Positions 1 to 11,892 are shown, counted from the stretch's first letter. The stretch: DNA of 64,000 bases from Ziziphus jujuba (GCF_031755915.1 NC_083383.1:15792001-15856000), one strand, 5' to 3'. Made by a program: numbers and translations. Notes: generated from the letters alone by a model not told the origin.

Positions 1-675
1 GGCGTTACCTGCAAGGAGTCAAGAAGTAGTGTGATCTAGCTCAACATTTCGAGCTCTGGTTTGAATGGTACTCTTCAAAATCTCAGCTTCTCATCATTCA
101 CCAACCTCACTAGCATGGATTTTGCATAAAACAACCTTTATGGAGATATTCCACTTGGCCTTTATAACCTTTCAAAGCTCACTCATCTCGACTCAGCAAA
201 CAACCATCTCTCTGGATTTCTTTCTCCAAGTGTTGCAAGTCTTTCGGGTCTCTCACTTTTCGACTTGTCCAAGAATCAGCTATCTGGCTTCATTCTCATG
301 AAATAGGAAAAGATGAAGTCTCTGACGATGCTTACTTTGCAAATTAACAGCCTCAAAGGTCACATTCCACTTAGCTTCCATAACCTTTCCGAACTTGTTT
401 CATCTTAGATTTCTCGACAAATGGTTTTTCTGGATTTGTTTCACCAACACTAGCAAATCTTTCCGATCTCACCTTTTTCAAGTTGTCTAGGAATGAGCTC
501 TCTAGCTTTATTCCTCCAGAATAGGAAAGATTGACAGAGCTTAGTTTACACGTTAACAACCTCGAAGGTCCCATCTGTGCTTCTATAGGAAACTTGACCA
601 GCTTAAGAAGGCTTCAATTGATTTACATTGATTGGAGTGGTAATAAATTTGATGGTGAGGTTTCAGCGAAGTGGG
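1..675 (+). pseudogene. LRR receptor-like kinase pseudogene, 5' part (MIK2-like class)
   Basis: This is the extracellular leucine-rich-repeat half of a plant receptor-like kinase. The first bases encode the end of the N-terminal LRR cap (GVTCKES), followed by degenerate repeats such as LSKNQLSGFI and IDWSGNKFDGEVSAKW. The signal peptide lies upstream of the window. In-frame stops (for example near 36, 127 and 303) and frameshifts show that it is not functional. The reading runs into a Copia element at 676 and resumes at 6830. Joining the two sides with one copy of the 5-bp target duplication keeps the frame across the conserved W-G-x-C-Q-N-L stretch, so both parts are one former gene. The family normally perceives signals at the plasma membrane; the MIK2-like class is inferred from repeat wording and order only. 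Confidence 0.85.
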
Positions 676-1142
676 TGTTGTGGTTCTCTGACACTTTAGA
701 GAAGAAATATGAGAAGAAAAATAAAAAGAATTATATTACTCTTTTGGAAATAGAATACAAAAATAAAAACTTCTCTCGTGGAGGATTCTCACGTGAAACC
801 TCTCTCTACACTGTCAAATTCTCTCTGAAATTGTTAACTCTTCTCTCAAGCTCTCTCTGGAACTTAAACACTACTCTTAACACTCCTCACTTGGGTGATA
901 TTGAGGTTGCACTGCTTGGCTTGGCTTACATGCAACGGGATGGAGCCTATTTATAGGCTCACAAATTCGGTGCATGTCCTCCATTTTCAACCTCTTCTGA
1001 CGTTTAGCACCGGCCTTCTGACATTACCCACAATTGTTGAGCAAGTTGGAGTTCGGTGTTAAATGCAGCAATGGCCATTGTCAAAAATGGTGAGCTGCTG
1101 GTTTCACATTGTCAGTGCAATGTGGTGCAGCTGGACTTCACA
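676..1142 (-). repeat. 3' LTR of the Copia element
   Basis: Starts TGTTGTGG and ends ACTTCACA on the plus strand, giving TGT...ACA termini. It carries a minus-strand TATA-like TATAAATA near 946-959. It matches 6360-6824 over its full length. Confidence 0.92.
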
Positions 1143-1155
1143 ATTCTCTCCCTCC
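1143..1155 (-). other. Polypurine tract of the Copia element
   Basis: On the minus strand this reads GGAGGGAGAGAAT directly before the 3' LTR. That is the expected position and composition of the plus-strand DNA primer. Confidence 0.75.
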
Positions 1156-1175
1156 AACAGCATTTAAACTGATGG

Positions 1176-3373
1176 TCATCTGCCATCCATTCCAGCTATG
1201 TCTCTGCATAGCTTCAGCTTCTCTTGAGCAACAACTTTTGTTAACATGTCTGCTGGATTCTCCTTTGTGTGGATCTTCATCAGTTTCAGCAACTGTTGAT
1301 CTATTACTTCGCATATCCAATGATAGCGAATGTCAATGTGCTTTGTACGGGAATGATACATTGAGTTTTTGCTCAAATCCATGGCACTTTGGTTATCATA
1401 ATGTATCTTGTAGTCTTCTTGCTTGATGCCCAATTCTACGAGAAAATGCTTTAACCACAACATTTCCTTATCCGCTTCTGCTACGGCAATGTACTGTGCT
1501 TCAGTAGTAGATAAAGCAACGCACTTCTACAATCTTGACTGCCATGACATAGCTCCCCCCGCAAAAGTGTAGAGATAACCTGATGTAGACTTTCTATTAT
1601 CAGGGTCTCTGGCCATATATACATCTGTGTAGCCTTCTAAAATTGGATCACCTCCCCCGTAGCACAAGCATAGCTTTAATGTACCTTTAAGATACCTGAG
1701 AATCCATTTGACTGCTTCCCAGTGTTTCTTTCCAGGATTTGAAAGAAATTTGCTCACAACACCTACTGCGTGAGCAATGTCTGGTCTGGTACACACCATT
1801 GCATACATCAGACTTCTTATCGCTGAAGAATATGGTACTGAAGCCATCTCCTCTATGTCTTCTTTGGATGAGGGGCACAATCTCTTGCTCAATTTGAAAT
1901 GATTTGCAAGTGGAATGCTGACCGGTTTGGCTTTATCCATGTTGAATCTCTTTATCACCCATTCAACATACTTCTCTTGAGATAGCCATAACCTTCTATT
2001 CTTCCTGTCTTGGATTATTTGCATTCCCAAAATTTGTTGAGCTGGTCCTAAGTCTTTCATATAAAAAAACTTGGACAATTCTTTCTTCAGCTGACTAATC
2101 TTCATTGCATCTTGTCCAACGATCAACATGTCATCCACATGTAGCAAAAGTGCAATGAAGTTTCCACCTAAACATTTTTGAATATAAACACACTGGTCTG
2201 CTGCAGTCCTTTTATAGCCTTGACTCACCATGAACGAGTAAAACTTCTTATACCATTGTCTTGGTGCTTGCTTGAGGCCATACAAGCTCTTCTTCAGCTT
2301 GCATACGAGATTTTCTTTCCCTAAAACCTCAAATCCTTCTGGCTGCTCCATGTAGATTTCCTCATGTAAATCACCGTGAAGAAATGCTGTCTTCACATCC
2401 ATCTGTTCAAGCTCTAGGTTTAGACTTGCTACTAATTCAAAAATGACTTGAATTGAAGTCATTTTTACCACTGGTGAAAAAATCTCATCAAAGTCAATTC
2501 CTTTCTTCTGAAGAAATCCTTTGACCACCAATCGGGCTTTGTGTTTCACCACCTTTCTGCTGCCATCTTTCTTGAGCTTGAACACCCATTTATTCTTTAG
2601 TGCCTTCTTTTCTGTTTGAAGCTCAACCAACTCATAAATATGATTTTTTCTGCAAGGATTCCATCTCATCTTGCATTGCTTACAGCCACTTTTCCTTCTC
2701 TTGATGAGAAACAACTTCTTGGAAACTCTTTGGCTCCCCTTCTTCAGTAAGCAGAATATACTCAAATTCTGGAAATCTCTTTGATGGAATTCAGCCTCGC
2801 TTAGATCTTCGAACTTGTAAACCACTGGTTTCAGGAGGTATACCATCATCTGACCACTGTAATGGCCCTGCAGCTGCTTGAGAGGATTAAGTCTCCCCTT
2901 GCTCAATATCCCCTTCTTCCTCCTGGTCTGCTTCTGATATATCTTCATGCACCTCATTATCCTCTGTGGCTATTTGTGCTGGTGCTGGATTAGGACCAAA
3001 ATTCTCGGCACTAGAACTATAATTAGGAGACATTCTAGGCTTTTCAATGTCTTCCATTGTCTGGTTTTCATGGAATACTACATCTCTACTTCTAATAACC
3101 TTCTTTGTTTTCGGATCCCATAACCTGTATCCGAATTCTTCATCTCCATATCCTATAAAGATGCATGGAGTAGATCTTGTATCGAGCTTCTGTCTAAGCT
3201 CCTTGGACACATGTACATAGGCTAAACAACCGAACACTCTTAAATGAGAGTAGGAGGGAATCTTACCCAACCACACTTTCTCCGGAATTTCAAAATTCAA
3301 CGGTACTGATGGTGATCTGTTTATTAAATAGCAGGTGGCACGAACAGCTTCTCCCCAGAATGGCTTTGGCAGC
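1176..3373 (-). pseudogene. Copia reverse transcriptase - RNase H region
   Basis: This is the C-terminal half of a Copia polyprotein. Just 5' of RT (about 2890-3373) is the end of the integrase, with FGYRLWDPKTKKVI. The long open stretch 1527-2957 carries the RT: KARLVVKGF, FDEIFSPVV, MDVKTAFLHGDL, KKSLYGLKQAPRQWY, and catalytic HVDD within LLLHVDDMLIVG. It ends in the RNase H start (NRKSTSGYL). RNase H continues in a different frame at 1176-1463 (DNQSAMDLSKN, RTKHIDIRYH, ENPADMLTK). The RT and RNase H parts are separated by a stop/frameshift near 1527. RT copies RNA to DNA and RNase H removes the RNA strand; the catalytic residues are visible but the reading frame is not continuous. Confidence 0.9.
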
Positions 3374-3377
3374 TTAG

Positions 3378-3950
3378 TGTCACGGTTGGGGCATTTCATC
3401 AAACACTTGGTGAGCATTCTCTCCATTTTGGGCCTTACAATCCATTTTGGGCCTTATAATCCACTTTGGGCCTATTTTGGGCCTTACAATGGGCCAAGCA
3501 CCTAGAGTAGTGTAGAATTCTCTAGAACATTATGGAGAACTCTAGGTCAAGCCATGTACATATCAATTCTAGATGTTTCTTTAGATATTTTATGTAAAGG
3601 AGGTGGGAAGGATCTAGACACCCATTCTCCACCGTAGGATTAAAGCAATTATAGCCGTAGGATTAAGCTTTGTATGCCTATAAATAGGTGGAGGCCTCAT
3701 TTGGCCAAACCATCCAACAATCCAAGCATCCTAGAATCCAAGAACATCCAAAGATCCAAGAATCCAAGCTTCAATTGTAAAGCTCTCTCTTAAGCAATAT
3801 ACTTTCATTCTCCCAAACTCTCTTTGTGCTCTAGCTTTCTTTGCTTAGCTTTCTCTTTTAGTGGGCAAAAGGCTTACTTAGTTGCAACAAAGGGTCGGAA
3901 TAGCAACTAAGGCCGCACGGCTTGAAGGGTAAACAAACAAGTCCGTGACA
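3378..3950 (+). mobile_element. Solo LTR of an unrelated retrotransposon, nested in Copia pol
   Basis: A 573-bp block with termini TGTCACGG...CCGTGACA (8-bp inverted ends). It is flanked by 4-bp duplications ttag (3374-3377 and 3951-3954). A plus-strand TATA box (CTATAAATAGG) lies near 3668, so it is antisense to the host Copia. Removing the block and one ttag leaves the Copia integrase frame continuous across the M-A-K-L-P-K-P motif, which fixes the boundaries. No internal coding region or second LTR is present, so it is a solo LTR left by LTR-LTR recombination, or less likely a short non-coding element. Confidence 0.85.
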
Positions 3951-3954
3951 TTAG

Positions 3955-4324
3955 CCATACTGATCATACTTCTGACATTTTCCATAATGGTTCGGTTCAT
4001 TCTTTTGGCTATTCCATTATGTTGTGGGGTGCGAGGGACCGTCTTCTCATGTCGAATGCCGTGTCTTCTACAGTGGGCATCGAACTCCTTGGAAGTATAC
4101 TCTCCTCCATTATCTGAGCGGAGACATTTCAGCTTCTTTCCTATTTCACACTCTACCATGGTATGAAACAGTTTGAAGCAATCTAATACCTGGTCCTTTA
4201 TTTTTAAAAAATATACCCACACCTTTCGAGAAGCATCATCAGTGAAGGTCAGGAAATACCTGTTGCCACTTAATGATTCCACCTCCATGGGACCACAAAC
4301 ATCAGAGTGCACCAGACTAAGCAA
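3955..4324 (-). pseudogene. Copia integrase core fragment
   Basis: Contains the integrase catalytic core: VHSDVCGPMEVESLSG with the first Asp, LRSDNGGEYTS with the second Asp, and the catalytic Glu region TPQHNGIAKRMNRT. The core joins retroelement cDNA to host DNA. The reading is cut at 3955 by the nested solo LTR and resumes beyond 3377. A frame break separates it from the upstream gag/protease reading. Confidence 0.88.
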
Positions 4325-4360
4325 CTCTGATCTTCTCGATGCAGAGGAATTGAAGGAGAC

Positions 4361-5836
4361 TCAATCTAGCGTAGCATCCTTACAAACAATGATAAGCTTC
4401 TTCTTGATCAAAGTAAACAATCCTTTTGCACTCATGTGACCAAGTCTCTGGTGCCACAAATTTTGAGATGTCTCTCCTTCTGCAATATTGAGGCTATCTA
4501 CACATATCTTCACATGAGTTTTATACAACGTTCCACAAATATATCCTCGGGCGACAACTATGGCACCTTTTGTCATTTTCCATGTGCCTTTGCTAAAGTA
4601 GTTGTCATAGCCTTGCTTGTCTAAGGCTGCTCCCGAAAGTAGATTAAGCCGAAGATCTGGAACATGATGGACATCCTTCAAAGTGATTGTACAACCAACA
4701 TTCGTTTTTACTTGAATATCACCAGTTCCCATAATCTTTGCGAAATTGAAATTTCCCATCTTTACCATACCAAAGTCTCCTGCTTTGTACGTTTTGAAAA
4801 AATCTCTATGTGTAGTGACATGGTAGGATGCTGCAGTATCGACTACCCACTCAACATCTTGGGTTGATATAGGAAGGCATGTCTCTTCTTCGGTGGAGCA
4901 GAGCACCACTTCTCCTGTAACAGTGACTAGTGTCTCTCCATCCTTCTTCGACTGATTACCTTGGAGTCTCTGCTCTCTTAACAACTTTCTGCAGTTCTTC
5001 TTCATGTGACCCTCTAGGCCACAATGATAGCACTTATATGATGATTTTCTGCCGTCTGTAGATCTACCTCTGCTCTTGCTTCTGCCTCTCCCCCTATCTC
5101 GACCACCTATTTGCTGTCTTCCTCTCTCTGTGACGAGGGCATGTGACTGATCCATGCCAATGTCCTTTCTCCTGGCCTCTTCATTAAATAAGGCATCCTT
5201 AACCATAGATATAGTAAGTTTTCCATTCGGGGCCGAATTGTTGAGAGAGACTACAAATGTCTTCGAACTGTCTGGAAGAGAGCTTAGAAGTAGGAAAGCC
5301 TGAACCTCATCCCCTAGTTGGTAATCCACAGCAGATAGTTGATTTACCAAGCTCTGGAACTCATTGGTATGCTCAGCTACAGAAGTTCCACTCTGTATTT
5401 TTAGATTTACCAATCGCTTAAACAATAGGGCTTTGTTCTGAGCAGTCTTGGCCTGGTACATGTCCTTCAATTTTGTCCAGAGGGCATATGCATCCGTTTC
5501 CTTCGCTACATGATGGAAGACACTGTGGTCGATCCATTGCCTGATCTAACCGATTGTTTTCTTGTTTAATTTCTTCCATTCTGCTTCTTTGTTGGGATTA
5601 GGGTTTTCTCCTTTAGTTTCTATAGTATCAAACAGATCCTTACAATTGAGGAGGTCTTCCATCCGAGGCCTCCAAAGTGTATAATTTGTGGCAGTGAGCT
5701 TAACCATAACTCCCGAAGATGATTCTTCCATTGACATTATGGCTTGACCAAAAAATGGAGCGGAATTTGGCAAAACGGAGTTAACTGTTGCGTCCGGAAC
5801 GGTCGAAAATGGTGGACTTGACTCTTCCAGGGTCAA
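4361..5836 (-). pseudogene. Copia gag - protease region
   Basis: Two open stretches (5546-5836 and 4361-5470) are separated by a frame break near 5470-5546. The first holds the Gag N-terminus (LTATNYTLWRPRMEDLL). The second holds the rest of Gag with basic linker and CCHC zinc knuckle (CYHCGLEGHMKKNC). It continues with a protease-like site in which the usual D-[ST]-G-[AS] reads DTAAS, then the GAG-pre-integrase motif LWHQRLGHMS. Gag packages element RNA and protease matures the polyprotein. Loss of the active-site glycine and the frame break suggest it is inactive. Confidence 0.88.
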
Positions 5837-6343
5837 AATATAATTACCAGAATTTTTGGGGCAAAAATGTAATTGCCCAAAAATTCTAGGTCAACCTATA
5901 AATACAGAAACTACAAGGGTTAATCTGTAATTTTCAACAATTTAGGGGTTGTTCGGTAATTTTAGAAACTTTTGATGATGTGGCAGATTGTGTTGACGTG
6001 TCAACATGTGGCAGATGACGTGGCGATTGCGTGGCTGATGACGTGTCGGGTCACGTGGTAGATGACGTGGGTGCGTACGATGATGTGTCTGCTGACGTGG
6101 TCGTCTTCAACCTCTAGACGGTGCGTGCAGGTCATGAGCGCATGATCTGCTGTAGAAAAGTTCAGGCGGCGCGTGCAGGGGCGTTAAAACAGTCGTTGCT
6201 CTTCGATGAACTTGGTTGTTCTCGTCTCGTTGAGTTATTTCACTTGGTATTGACAAATTATTGATTTGAGCAACTTTTGGAAACACCAACTTGAAGAACA
6301 GAGGCTCTGTTTCTTGAAATTTTGAACCCAAGCTCTCGACCTG
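5837..6343 (-). other. Copia 5' leader with ACGTGG-rich stretch
   Basis: Non-coding leader between PBS and gag. Positions 5975-6105 hold about eight ACGTG/ATGTGG-type words, including one perfect CACGTG near 6052. A similar word set recurs at 11893-12215, outside any recognisable Copia. Confidence 0.6.
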
Positions 6344-6357
6344 GAGCTCCGATACCA
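6344..6357 (-). other. Copia primer-binding site
   Basis: The minus strand reads TGGTATCGGAGCTC two bases inside the 5' LTR. It is close to the usual TGGTATCAGAGC complement of the initiator tRNA-Met 3' end. Confidence 0.85.
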
Positions 6358-6359
6358 CT

Positions 6360-6824
6360 TGTTGTGGTTCTCTGACCACTTTAGAGAAGAAATATGAGAA
6401 GAAAAATAAAAAGAATTCTATTACTCTCTTGGAAATAGAATACAAAAATAAAAACTTCTCTCGTGGAGGATTCTCACGTGGAACCTCTCTCTACACTGTT
6501 AAATTCTCTCTAGAATTGCTCACTCTTCTCTCAAGCTCTCTCTGGAACTTAAACACTACTCTCAACACTCCTCACTTGGGTGATATTGAGGTTGCACCGC
6601 TTGGCTTGGCTTGCATGCAATGGGATGGAGCCTATTTATAAGCTCACAAATTCGGTGCATGTCCTCCATTTTCAACCTCTTCTAACGTTCAGCACCAGCC
6701 TTCTGACATTGCCCACAATTGAGCAAGTTGGAGTTCGGTGTTAAATGCAGCAATGGCCATTGTCAAAAATGGTGAGCTACTGGTTTCACGCTATCGGTGT
6801 AGTGTGGTGCGGCTGGACTTCATA
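6360..6824 (-). repeat. 5' LTR of the Copia element
   Basis: Pairs with 676-1142. It begins TGTTGTGG and ends ACTTCATA on the plus strand; the final CA has become TA, a single transition. Confidence 0.92.
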
Positions 6825-8981
6825 GTAGGGGCCATGCCAAAATTTGACATGTCTCAACATCTCCAAAGATAGAGTTTTAGGCTCCATATCCCCTGCATTT
6901 GGGGAGGCAACTCCTCTGCAGGCGCTTGATCTCTCCTCAAATCATCTCTGAGGAAAGATTCTAGAGGAACTGGCAAACTTAAAGCCATTGCTCAAACGTA
7001 TCCTAAGTGGCAATCAACTATATGGCAAGATTTTGTCTGGTATTGTAATGCTAGCTGAACTAGAGCAATTGCACCTTGCAGCCAACAATCTAGGGGGCCC
7101 AATTCCAAAAGAAGTTGTAAAGTGCTTCAAGTTATGACAATTGAATTTGCAAGATAATAAACTTGAAGGAAGTGTTCCTTTTGAGATAGGTACTATTAAC
7201 TTTCTTTAAATCCTTGATTCAAGTTCAAACTTCCTAAACGGAGAGACACCCTCACAGCTTGGACAAATGAAACGTTTAGAAACTTTGAATCTCTCTCACA
7301 ATTATCTTTCCGCTTCCATTCCATCCTCTTTTGATGAAATGTCAAGCTCGATGTTAGTTGACATGTCCTACAACCAGCTGGAGGGTCCAATTCCCAATTC
7401 CGAAGCTTTTTGTGAGGCTCCATTCGATGCATTCAAAAATGACAGAGGCTTGTGTAGTAGTGTTACTGATTTAAAGCGTTGTGCAAAGATGACTAAAAGA
7501 CCCCATAGAAGAAAGGGCAACAAAGTCAACATATTGATTGTATTGATCCCTATTTTCTATAGCCTATTTCTTTTGTCCATCTTTTTTTCAATCTTATACG
7601 TTCTTCACAGAAGAGTGTGGAAAACAAAAAATATACCTGATCCTGAAACACAATATGAGATATGGAGCTATAATGGAAAAATGGTTTATGAGAACATCAT
7701 CCAATAAATAGAGGAATTTGATTTCAAACTCTTCTACGGGGAGGGAGGATATGGGAGTGTTTACAAGACTGAGTTAAGCTCAGATCAGGTTGTTGCAGTG
7801 AAGGAGCTTCATGCAAATGTTGATGATGGGGTGTCTCATGTTAAAGCTTTTACAAGTGAGATATGTGCATTGACAGAAACATAACATCGTAACACTGTAA
7901 AGCTATATGGGTTTGTTCACACTGAAGACACTCACTTTTGGTATATGATCTTGGAAGGAGGAAGCCTTCAAAATGTAGTGTGCAATGAGGAAAAAGCAAG
8001 AGCATTTGATTGGAGTAAAAGGGTAAATGTTGCGAAAGATATGGCAAATGCATTGTCTTACATGCACCATGACTGCTCACCGCCTACATCGAGATATATC
8101 AAGCCAGAATATTATGTTGAATGAGCAACACAATGAAGCTCATGTTTCAGATTTCGGCACGCCAGGATTCTTAAAACTAAGTCGTACAATTGGACCTCAT
8201 TCGCAAGAAACTTTTGGATACGCTGCTCAAGGTCAGCTTTTATCTTTATAAATTTCTTGTTTAATGATTTGTTAAATGTTTGTTTGGAAATGAAATGGAT
8301 TGTTTATTCTCATAGTAAGTATATAAGTTAGTCTTTTGACCTTGAAATAGAAATGGACTGATTGTCTACTAATTAGTATATAATCTATCAGATAGTTACC
8401 AAAAAGTAAATAACCTAAACCATGTCCTTTTTTAATTAATATATATATATATATATGTATATATTTTGTTAGAATGATTTATTAATTTGGGCAGCCAAAT
8501 TATATTAGTTATATCCATGCACGCTAGTTATCTTTGGATTTTGTATTTGTATTTTTCTTATGAAATATTTCTCTTAGGAATGTTTACAACATTAAATTAA
8601 GTTATCGAAAAATGTTGCTGCAATGAATTTCTTCCAAGCAGAACTTGCTTATACAATGGAATTGAAAGAAAAATGCGATGTTCATAGCTTCGGAGTAAGT
8701 AACTTAATTTGCAAATACTTATGGGGAATCACCCTAGGGATCTCATCTCATCAATATCATGAACATCATCTTCATCATCCTCAACATAATATGAGGTAGT
8801 TTTATGCCTCCTAGACAAAATGAACTCGCAGGTGAGGTAGTCTTCCTTGCGAAGATAGCATTGGTATGCTTAAACAGCAATGCACAATGTCGTCCAAACA
8901 GTGAAAGAAATTTCTAACTCAGGAGCTGCACTTGTCAAAGCCATTCCCTTCTATTACACTTCTGCTTCACAAATTAGTTAG
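6825..8981 (+). pseudogene. LRR receptor-like kinase pseudogene, 3' part (LRRs, TM, kinase)
   Basis: This continues the gene interrupted at 675. In order it has further LRRs (LQALDLSSNHL, LETLNLSHNYLS), a juxtamembrane cap (GLCSSVTDLKRC), a hydrophobic membrane segment at about 7530-7600 and a kinase domain. The glycine loop GEGGYGSVY, VAVKELH, HRDISSQN and SDFG are all recognisable but lie in different frames. Stops occur near 6950, 7134, 7207, 7705 and 7882, and a frameshift near 8080 precedes the HRD loop. A normal intron (8232-8641, CAAG^gt...ag^AACTTG) splits the activation segment from ELAYTME, as in relatives. Exon 2 runs through the DVHSFG subdomain to a plausible native stop at 8979-8981. 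No intact kinase can be made. Confidence 0.85.
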
Positions 8982-10343
8982 GATCACATAATTGTATATA
9001 TTTGTAATGTGTATATATATATATATATACACATTTCTAAGTTATATATATTATATAAAATATGTTTGTATTTTGTTAAGTTGAAGTCAATAGTGTATAA
9101 TAAGGACATTTTCCTTTTACTCACAAAAAAAAAAGACATTTTCCTTTTTTCCTTTTTGTCTTTTTTTTGCCTAAGGATTTTGGATGTTCCTCTTCCATAT
9201 CATATTGTAGCTAATAACATTTATCAACCGTGCGATAGTATTTTATTGGCTAAAAATAGATGCGGTGCGTGGATAAAAGTAAATATAACCAAAAATACTA
9301 ATTCAATGGTTTTATATACTAACTAGTAGTGTATCCAAAAAATTGATAAAAAATTGAAATGTAAAGAGCACCAAATTAATTCTTCAAAAATTTAAGTAGT
9401 AAATCAATATAATATACATACATATATATAGATATATATATATATATATGTATATGTATATATATTAAGTAGTAAATGCAGATAAAGCATGCTGTCACTA
9501 AAACTTGAAAACTGCAAGAATGAAGTAAACTAACTAAAAAGGTTGAAGTCCGTTGCTCTTTCTTGAACATTAATTGTTGGCACAAATGCTGTTATAAGTC
9601 CTGATGTGCATTCTCGTCTCACGTGAAATTGTTACTATCATTAACTTTGTTGGATTTCTTAAAGTGGAAGCCAATAAAGTGGGCATAACCCAAGTTTAAG
9701 CTGTTAATTAAGAACCAAAATTAAAGTCAGAATCTAAAAGGAAAAAAGTAAAGTGGATATTTCTGGCGGCTCACCACTTTGAGTCTTTGACCAAGAAATT
9801 AAGCATCCAATAAATGGGTCCCAATTAAAGAAACTAAGGTATAGAATTGCTAACAAAATTTATATTTTTCTCGGCAAAGGAATATTTTGCGAATGAAATT
9901 TTCAAATTTTTTAATTAAAGATATGGCTTTTTTATTACTAAAAATGTATTTATTTTTTGAGAAAAACTAATCAACTTTTGCCGATGAAATTTTTGTTTCC
10001 TTGGCAAAGTAACTATTGCCGACGAATTGGTCAAATTTTGACAGCATGATGGTTGAATTTTTTATGAAAACTTTTAGAAATTGGTCGACAATAATGAATT
10101 TTTTTGGAGCACCACATCTCCCAGCAGACCTAGGTGGTAAAATAAATAAAACAAACAAAAATACAATTAGGAACAAAATATCTCACACTGGCCGATGAAT
10201 CTAAGTTTTGTAGGAAAAAGTCCTACATACTTTGTTTTTCTCACATAGATCTCTTTCTTTTTTCTCTCCATATCCATTGCATCTCTTTTTTTTCTTTTTC
10301 TTTTTTTGTTTTTCTTCTTTCAAAATATTGAGGCAAATAAAAG
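8982..10343. other. Intergenic, A+T-rich; possible CACTA-like remnant
   Basis: No gene seen. It contains (TA)n tracts at about 9011-9028 and 9421-9450 and poly-T runs near 10270-10320. Positions 9860-10210 hold scattered GCCGACGAA / GCCGATGAA / CTCGGCAAAGGAA words typical of CACTA subterminal regions, but no CACTA terminus could be fixed. Confidence 0.4.
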
Positions 10344-10767
10344 AGTGTATTCAATCTAGAGTTTATTGGATTTAAAATGAGTTATAAATTTCAAAATATT
10401 TGATGGGTTGTTATGGAATTCCATAAGTTCTACAAAGAATTTATAAGAATCCAATGAAATCTTTGGGATAAGGCTGAATTTCATGTAAATAATTTTCTTC
10501 ACAATTTCATTTTTACAATCCTTTTAAATCCATTAAATTCCATCATTTTTTTAAAATCCTTTAAAATTACTAACTTTTTAAATACCTTTAGATTTTAAAA
10601 AATTTTTATAAAGTTCTAATTGATTACACCTAGATTTTAAAATTTGAATTGAATATCATTGAATTCGTATAGACTCATTTAAACTCTAAATCGAATACTT
10701 CTAAATTTTTAAATATTTTTTAAAAATCTTTCAAACTCTAAATTACTAGATTCCCACCACACACCCA
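10344..10767. mobile_element. Tourist-type MITE, copy 1 (degraded)
   Basis: Same family as 58252-58686. It starts GTGTATTCAATCTAGAGTTT and shares the run of ATTTTAAAATCTTT-like words through the body. The 3' terminus (near TAGATTCCCACCACACACCC) has lost the clean inverted repeat, so this end is approximate. Confidence 0.65.
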
Positions 10768-11009
10768 TATTCCCAAACTATTTTCTTCTTTCAAATTTTT
10801 GTGGCAATTTGGGTTGAAGCAAATCAACAGCTCTACCACTCGTCTCTGAACCTATCATAAACAGTGCTTTTCCAGAGATTGAGGAAAATGTATGGTTTAG
10901 TGATGATATAAAAAATGGAAGGAAAGTCAAATTAAGGACGTTGAGTTCAGGAGTTTGATGTTCAACATTGGAACAAACGATGAGATAAAAAAGCTATAAC
11001 ATTCAAAGA

Positions 11010-11890
11010 AAGGTGATGGGACTTTGGCTTTGAGTACGAATGGCAGCCATTTCCTGTGGAAATGGCCTAAAGTCTCAACAACTGAGGTCTTTCCAATCCA
11101 ATGGAGGCCTCAAAATTCAGAAAATGGCCTCAGTTCTGTGGACTCCAATACGCATATGCTTTCTGCATCCTGAGAAAAGATTTCACTCTTTAATTTCAAA
11201 ACTTTTAAGGTATTGTAATATTATTCCATCCATTTAGTTACCGTGCTTAGTTAAGGATCTAGGATCTAACATGTACATTTTTTTAACATTTTACAAAAAC
11301 AAAGGAGTCATTTTATTCCATATCTCTATCACTTGCATCAACATGTGCATCCATGCACCCATTAGATGCAAAAAAATTTGCTGTTGATGCTTAAACGGTA
11401 AAAATTGCAATATATAATGCGAGAACAAAAAATGTTTTCTTCATTTTCTTTTTCTGTCTTTTTTTTTATTCTTTATATGTAATTATGGAATGATCAATCC
11501 TATCATGTATAGATTGAAGCATTGCCACTGAGAGAGTGATTGACTTTGCATTATCTAACTACTTCAGCACCCCTGTTTCCATAAGTGTATATGGAAAGGT
11601 GAGAATATATATTCTGTGGGACCTTTGCATATGTGAATTGTATGAAGATCTTGCTTGAGTTTTACGTAGATTCTGACATGGAAGATCAATAAATGGCTAA
11701 AAAAGAAGGCATTTTTGCAGCTTCTAGCACCATTATCGAACATGCATATTCAAATTCATGATTATCAACTTCATTTTCTATTGTATAACAGAAATTTTAT
11801 TGCAATTTATGATCGTTATGAATTTAATCTTGCAAGGCAGAACTATTATGAATTAAATCATGAGAATTTTGGCCTAAATGATTTGGGAGC
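11010..11890 (+). pseudogene. TOPLESS-related WD40 pseudogene, copy A
   Basis: A fragment of the C-terminal WD40 domain of a TOPLESS/TPR corepressor. Recognisable exons are 11044-11214 (FLWKWP ... QWRPQN ... SAS, then KISLFNFKTFK, ending at a GT donor), about 11520-11605 (ERVIDFALSNYFS, matching the RITGLAFSN blade) and about 11680-11870 (KWLKKKAFLQ, LHFLLYNRNFIAIYDRYEFN). TPR proteins bridge EAR-motif repressors to chromatin silencers through the N-terminal half, which is absent here. In-frame stops (after SAS, for example) and frameshifts break it. Identification rests on ordered block-by-block similarity to the family, recalled rather than aligned. Confidence 0.75.
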
Positions 11891-11892
11891 AC

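Larger units (their letters stand above)
676..6824 (-). mobile_element. Ty1/Copia LTR retrotransposon, Tnt1/Tork lineage, degenerate
   Basis: A full-length element with both LTRs inserted in the LRR-kinase gene. Order on the minus strand: 5' LTR (6360-6824), primer-binding site, leader, gag, protease, integrase, reverse transcriptase, RNase H, polypurine tract, 3' LTR (676-1142). The flanking 5-bp duplications are gtggg (671-675) and gtagg (6825-6829), one transition apart. By eye the LTRs differ at about 25-30 of 465 positions, mostly transitions, plus a 3-bp indel. Coding is broken by stops and frameshifts and by a solo LTR at 3378-3950, so it cannot act autonomously. Lineage is inferred from domain wording and pol order; a phylogeny was not run. 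Confidence 0.93.

Noticed and set aside
531..956. Open stretch joining LRR codons to downstream sequence
   Set aside because: It crosses into the Copia LTR at 676, so the second half is translated LTR, not protein.
2887..3426. Apparent start of an integrase protein near 3426
   Set aside because: The first ~18 codons come from the nested solo LTR; real integrase sequence ends at the ttag duplication at 3374.
9860..10210. A second CACTA element
   Set aside because: The subterminal-like words are suggestive, but no CACTA terminus or 3-bp duplication was found.
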